Origin: an uncultured Gilliamella sp.
GTDB taxonomy: Bacteria; Pseudomonadota; Gammaproteobacteria; Enterobacterales; Enterobacteriaceae
Assembly (NCBI GenBank): GCA_945291235.1
Contig: CALYQY010000012.1
Location: 1 to 34,073 of the forward strand
Direction: 5' to 3'
Length of the DNA stretch: 34,073 nt
Positions 33,688 through 34,073 of this stretch are shown here, piece by piece. The notes under the pieces were generated by a model. It saw nothing but the letters and a program-made list of their open reading frames with translations. It was not told the origin of the DNA and searched no databases. Both the position numbers and the translations under genes were made by a program. The number at the start of each line of letters is the position of its first letter. Position 1 is the first letter of the stretch.

Positions 33688-34073
33688 TTACTCAGCCACT
33701 ACCGTAAAACGTTGCTTAATATGTTTGGCATTTTCAGCTTCATCGATCATGGCAATAGCATAATCGGCATAACTGATCCGGCTTTGTCCTTGCGAATTGA
33801 ACAAGACCTGCTCATTACCGGCTTTATAGTGACCTGTTCTTGCTCCGTCGGCAATAAACTCAATCGCAGGGCTTAAGTAAGTCCAGTTTACATCCTGACA
33901 TTTTTTAAGCTCATCTAGTGCTTTGGCCATATTATTGGCTAACGGTTTAAATTCTTCGGGAAATTCTGGGGTATCAACTAAACGAATAGTGTGTTGTGGA
34001 TTAACATATAAACTACCGGCACCGCCAACAACTAATAAACGATTAGGTTTACCGCTTAAAATATCAGTAAGAT
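33688..34073 (-). CDS. NAD(P)H-binding protein, NmrA/flavin-reductase-like (5' part outside window)
   Basis: The frame stays open from the right edge, giving at least 127 residues of the C-terminal part of a Rossmann-fold protein of the NADH-flavin-reductase-like/NmrA group (COG2910 style). Recognisable parts are RLLVVGGAGSLYVNP, LVDTPEFPEEFKPLANNMAK, VNWTYLSPA, ERTGxY-like (here ARTGHYKAGNEQVL), and SRISYADYAIAMIDEAEN near the end. The ATG at 33930 is internal, not the start. The N-terminal nucleotide-binding loop lies outside the window. Substrate is unknown. It is not a flagellar gene and marks the right boundary of the locus. Confidence 0.8.
   Translation of the reverse strand, partial: LTDILSGKPNRLLVVGGAGSLYVNPQHTIRLVDTPEFPEEFKPLANNMAKALDELKKCQDVNWTYLSPAIEFIADGARTGHYKAGNEQVLFNSQGQSRISYADYAIAMIDEAENAKHIKQRFTVVAE

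Overview
This 34 kb AT-rich window is almost entirely one flagellar super-locus of a peritrichous gammaproteobacterium that uses the FlhDC / sigma-28 / FlgM regulatory cascade. The proteins resemble the Escherichia/Salmonella flagellar proteins in sequence, length and operon order. The low GC, short intergenic regions and lack of any inserted foreign gene suggest a host-associated relative of the Enterobacterales, possibly Orbaceae. That placement is an inference; no rRNA or other taxonomic marker is present.

Layout. (1) 1-10688, minus strand: fliFGHIJK followed by fliLMNOPQR; fliR runs off the left edge. These encode the MS ring, switch, export ATPase complex, hook-length ruler and export gate. 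(2) fliE (+) starts divergently from fliF. (3) 11332-13521, minus: fliD-fliS-fliT (filament cap and chaperones), divergent from a very short flagellin gene fliC (+). (4) 14839-18516, plus: fliA, flhD, flhC, motA, motB. (5) flgK-flgL (+), detached from the rest of flg. (6) 21378-28590, minus: flgBCDEFGHIJ (rod, hook, P and L rings, muramidase). (7) 28743-33623, plus: flgA-flgM-flgN, then flhB-flhA. (8) At the right edge, an unrelated NAD(P)-binding protein gene (minus, 5' part outside the window) marks the boundary of the flagellar island.

Regulation can be read from the DNA. Four near-consensus sigma-28 promoters (TAAAGTTT-N11-GCCGATAA type) precede fliD, fliC, flgK and flgM. Palindromic sites resembling the FlhDC box lie between flgB and flgA, between fliE and fliF, before fliL, before fliA and, more weakly, before flhB. 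In the first four, a -10-like hexamer sits 26-27 nt outside the box on the transcribed side or sides. A sigma-70-like promoter precedes flhD. The expected order is therefore FlhDC, then basal body/hook/export plus FliA and FlgM, then (after FlgM export) FliC, FliD, FlgK and FlgL.

Notable points: no chemotaxis gene (cheA/W/R/B/Y/Z or receptor), fliZ or flhE is visible; FliM lacks a clear CheY-binding EIDALL motif although the motor residues of MotA, MotB and FliG are intact; flagellin is only 270 aa; flgKL appears to depend only on sigma-28; motAB lacks a visible sigma-28 promoter; and flhD appears to begin at a TTG codon. I found no wholly new gene system. The novelty is in the compact arrangement and regulation.
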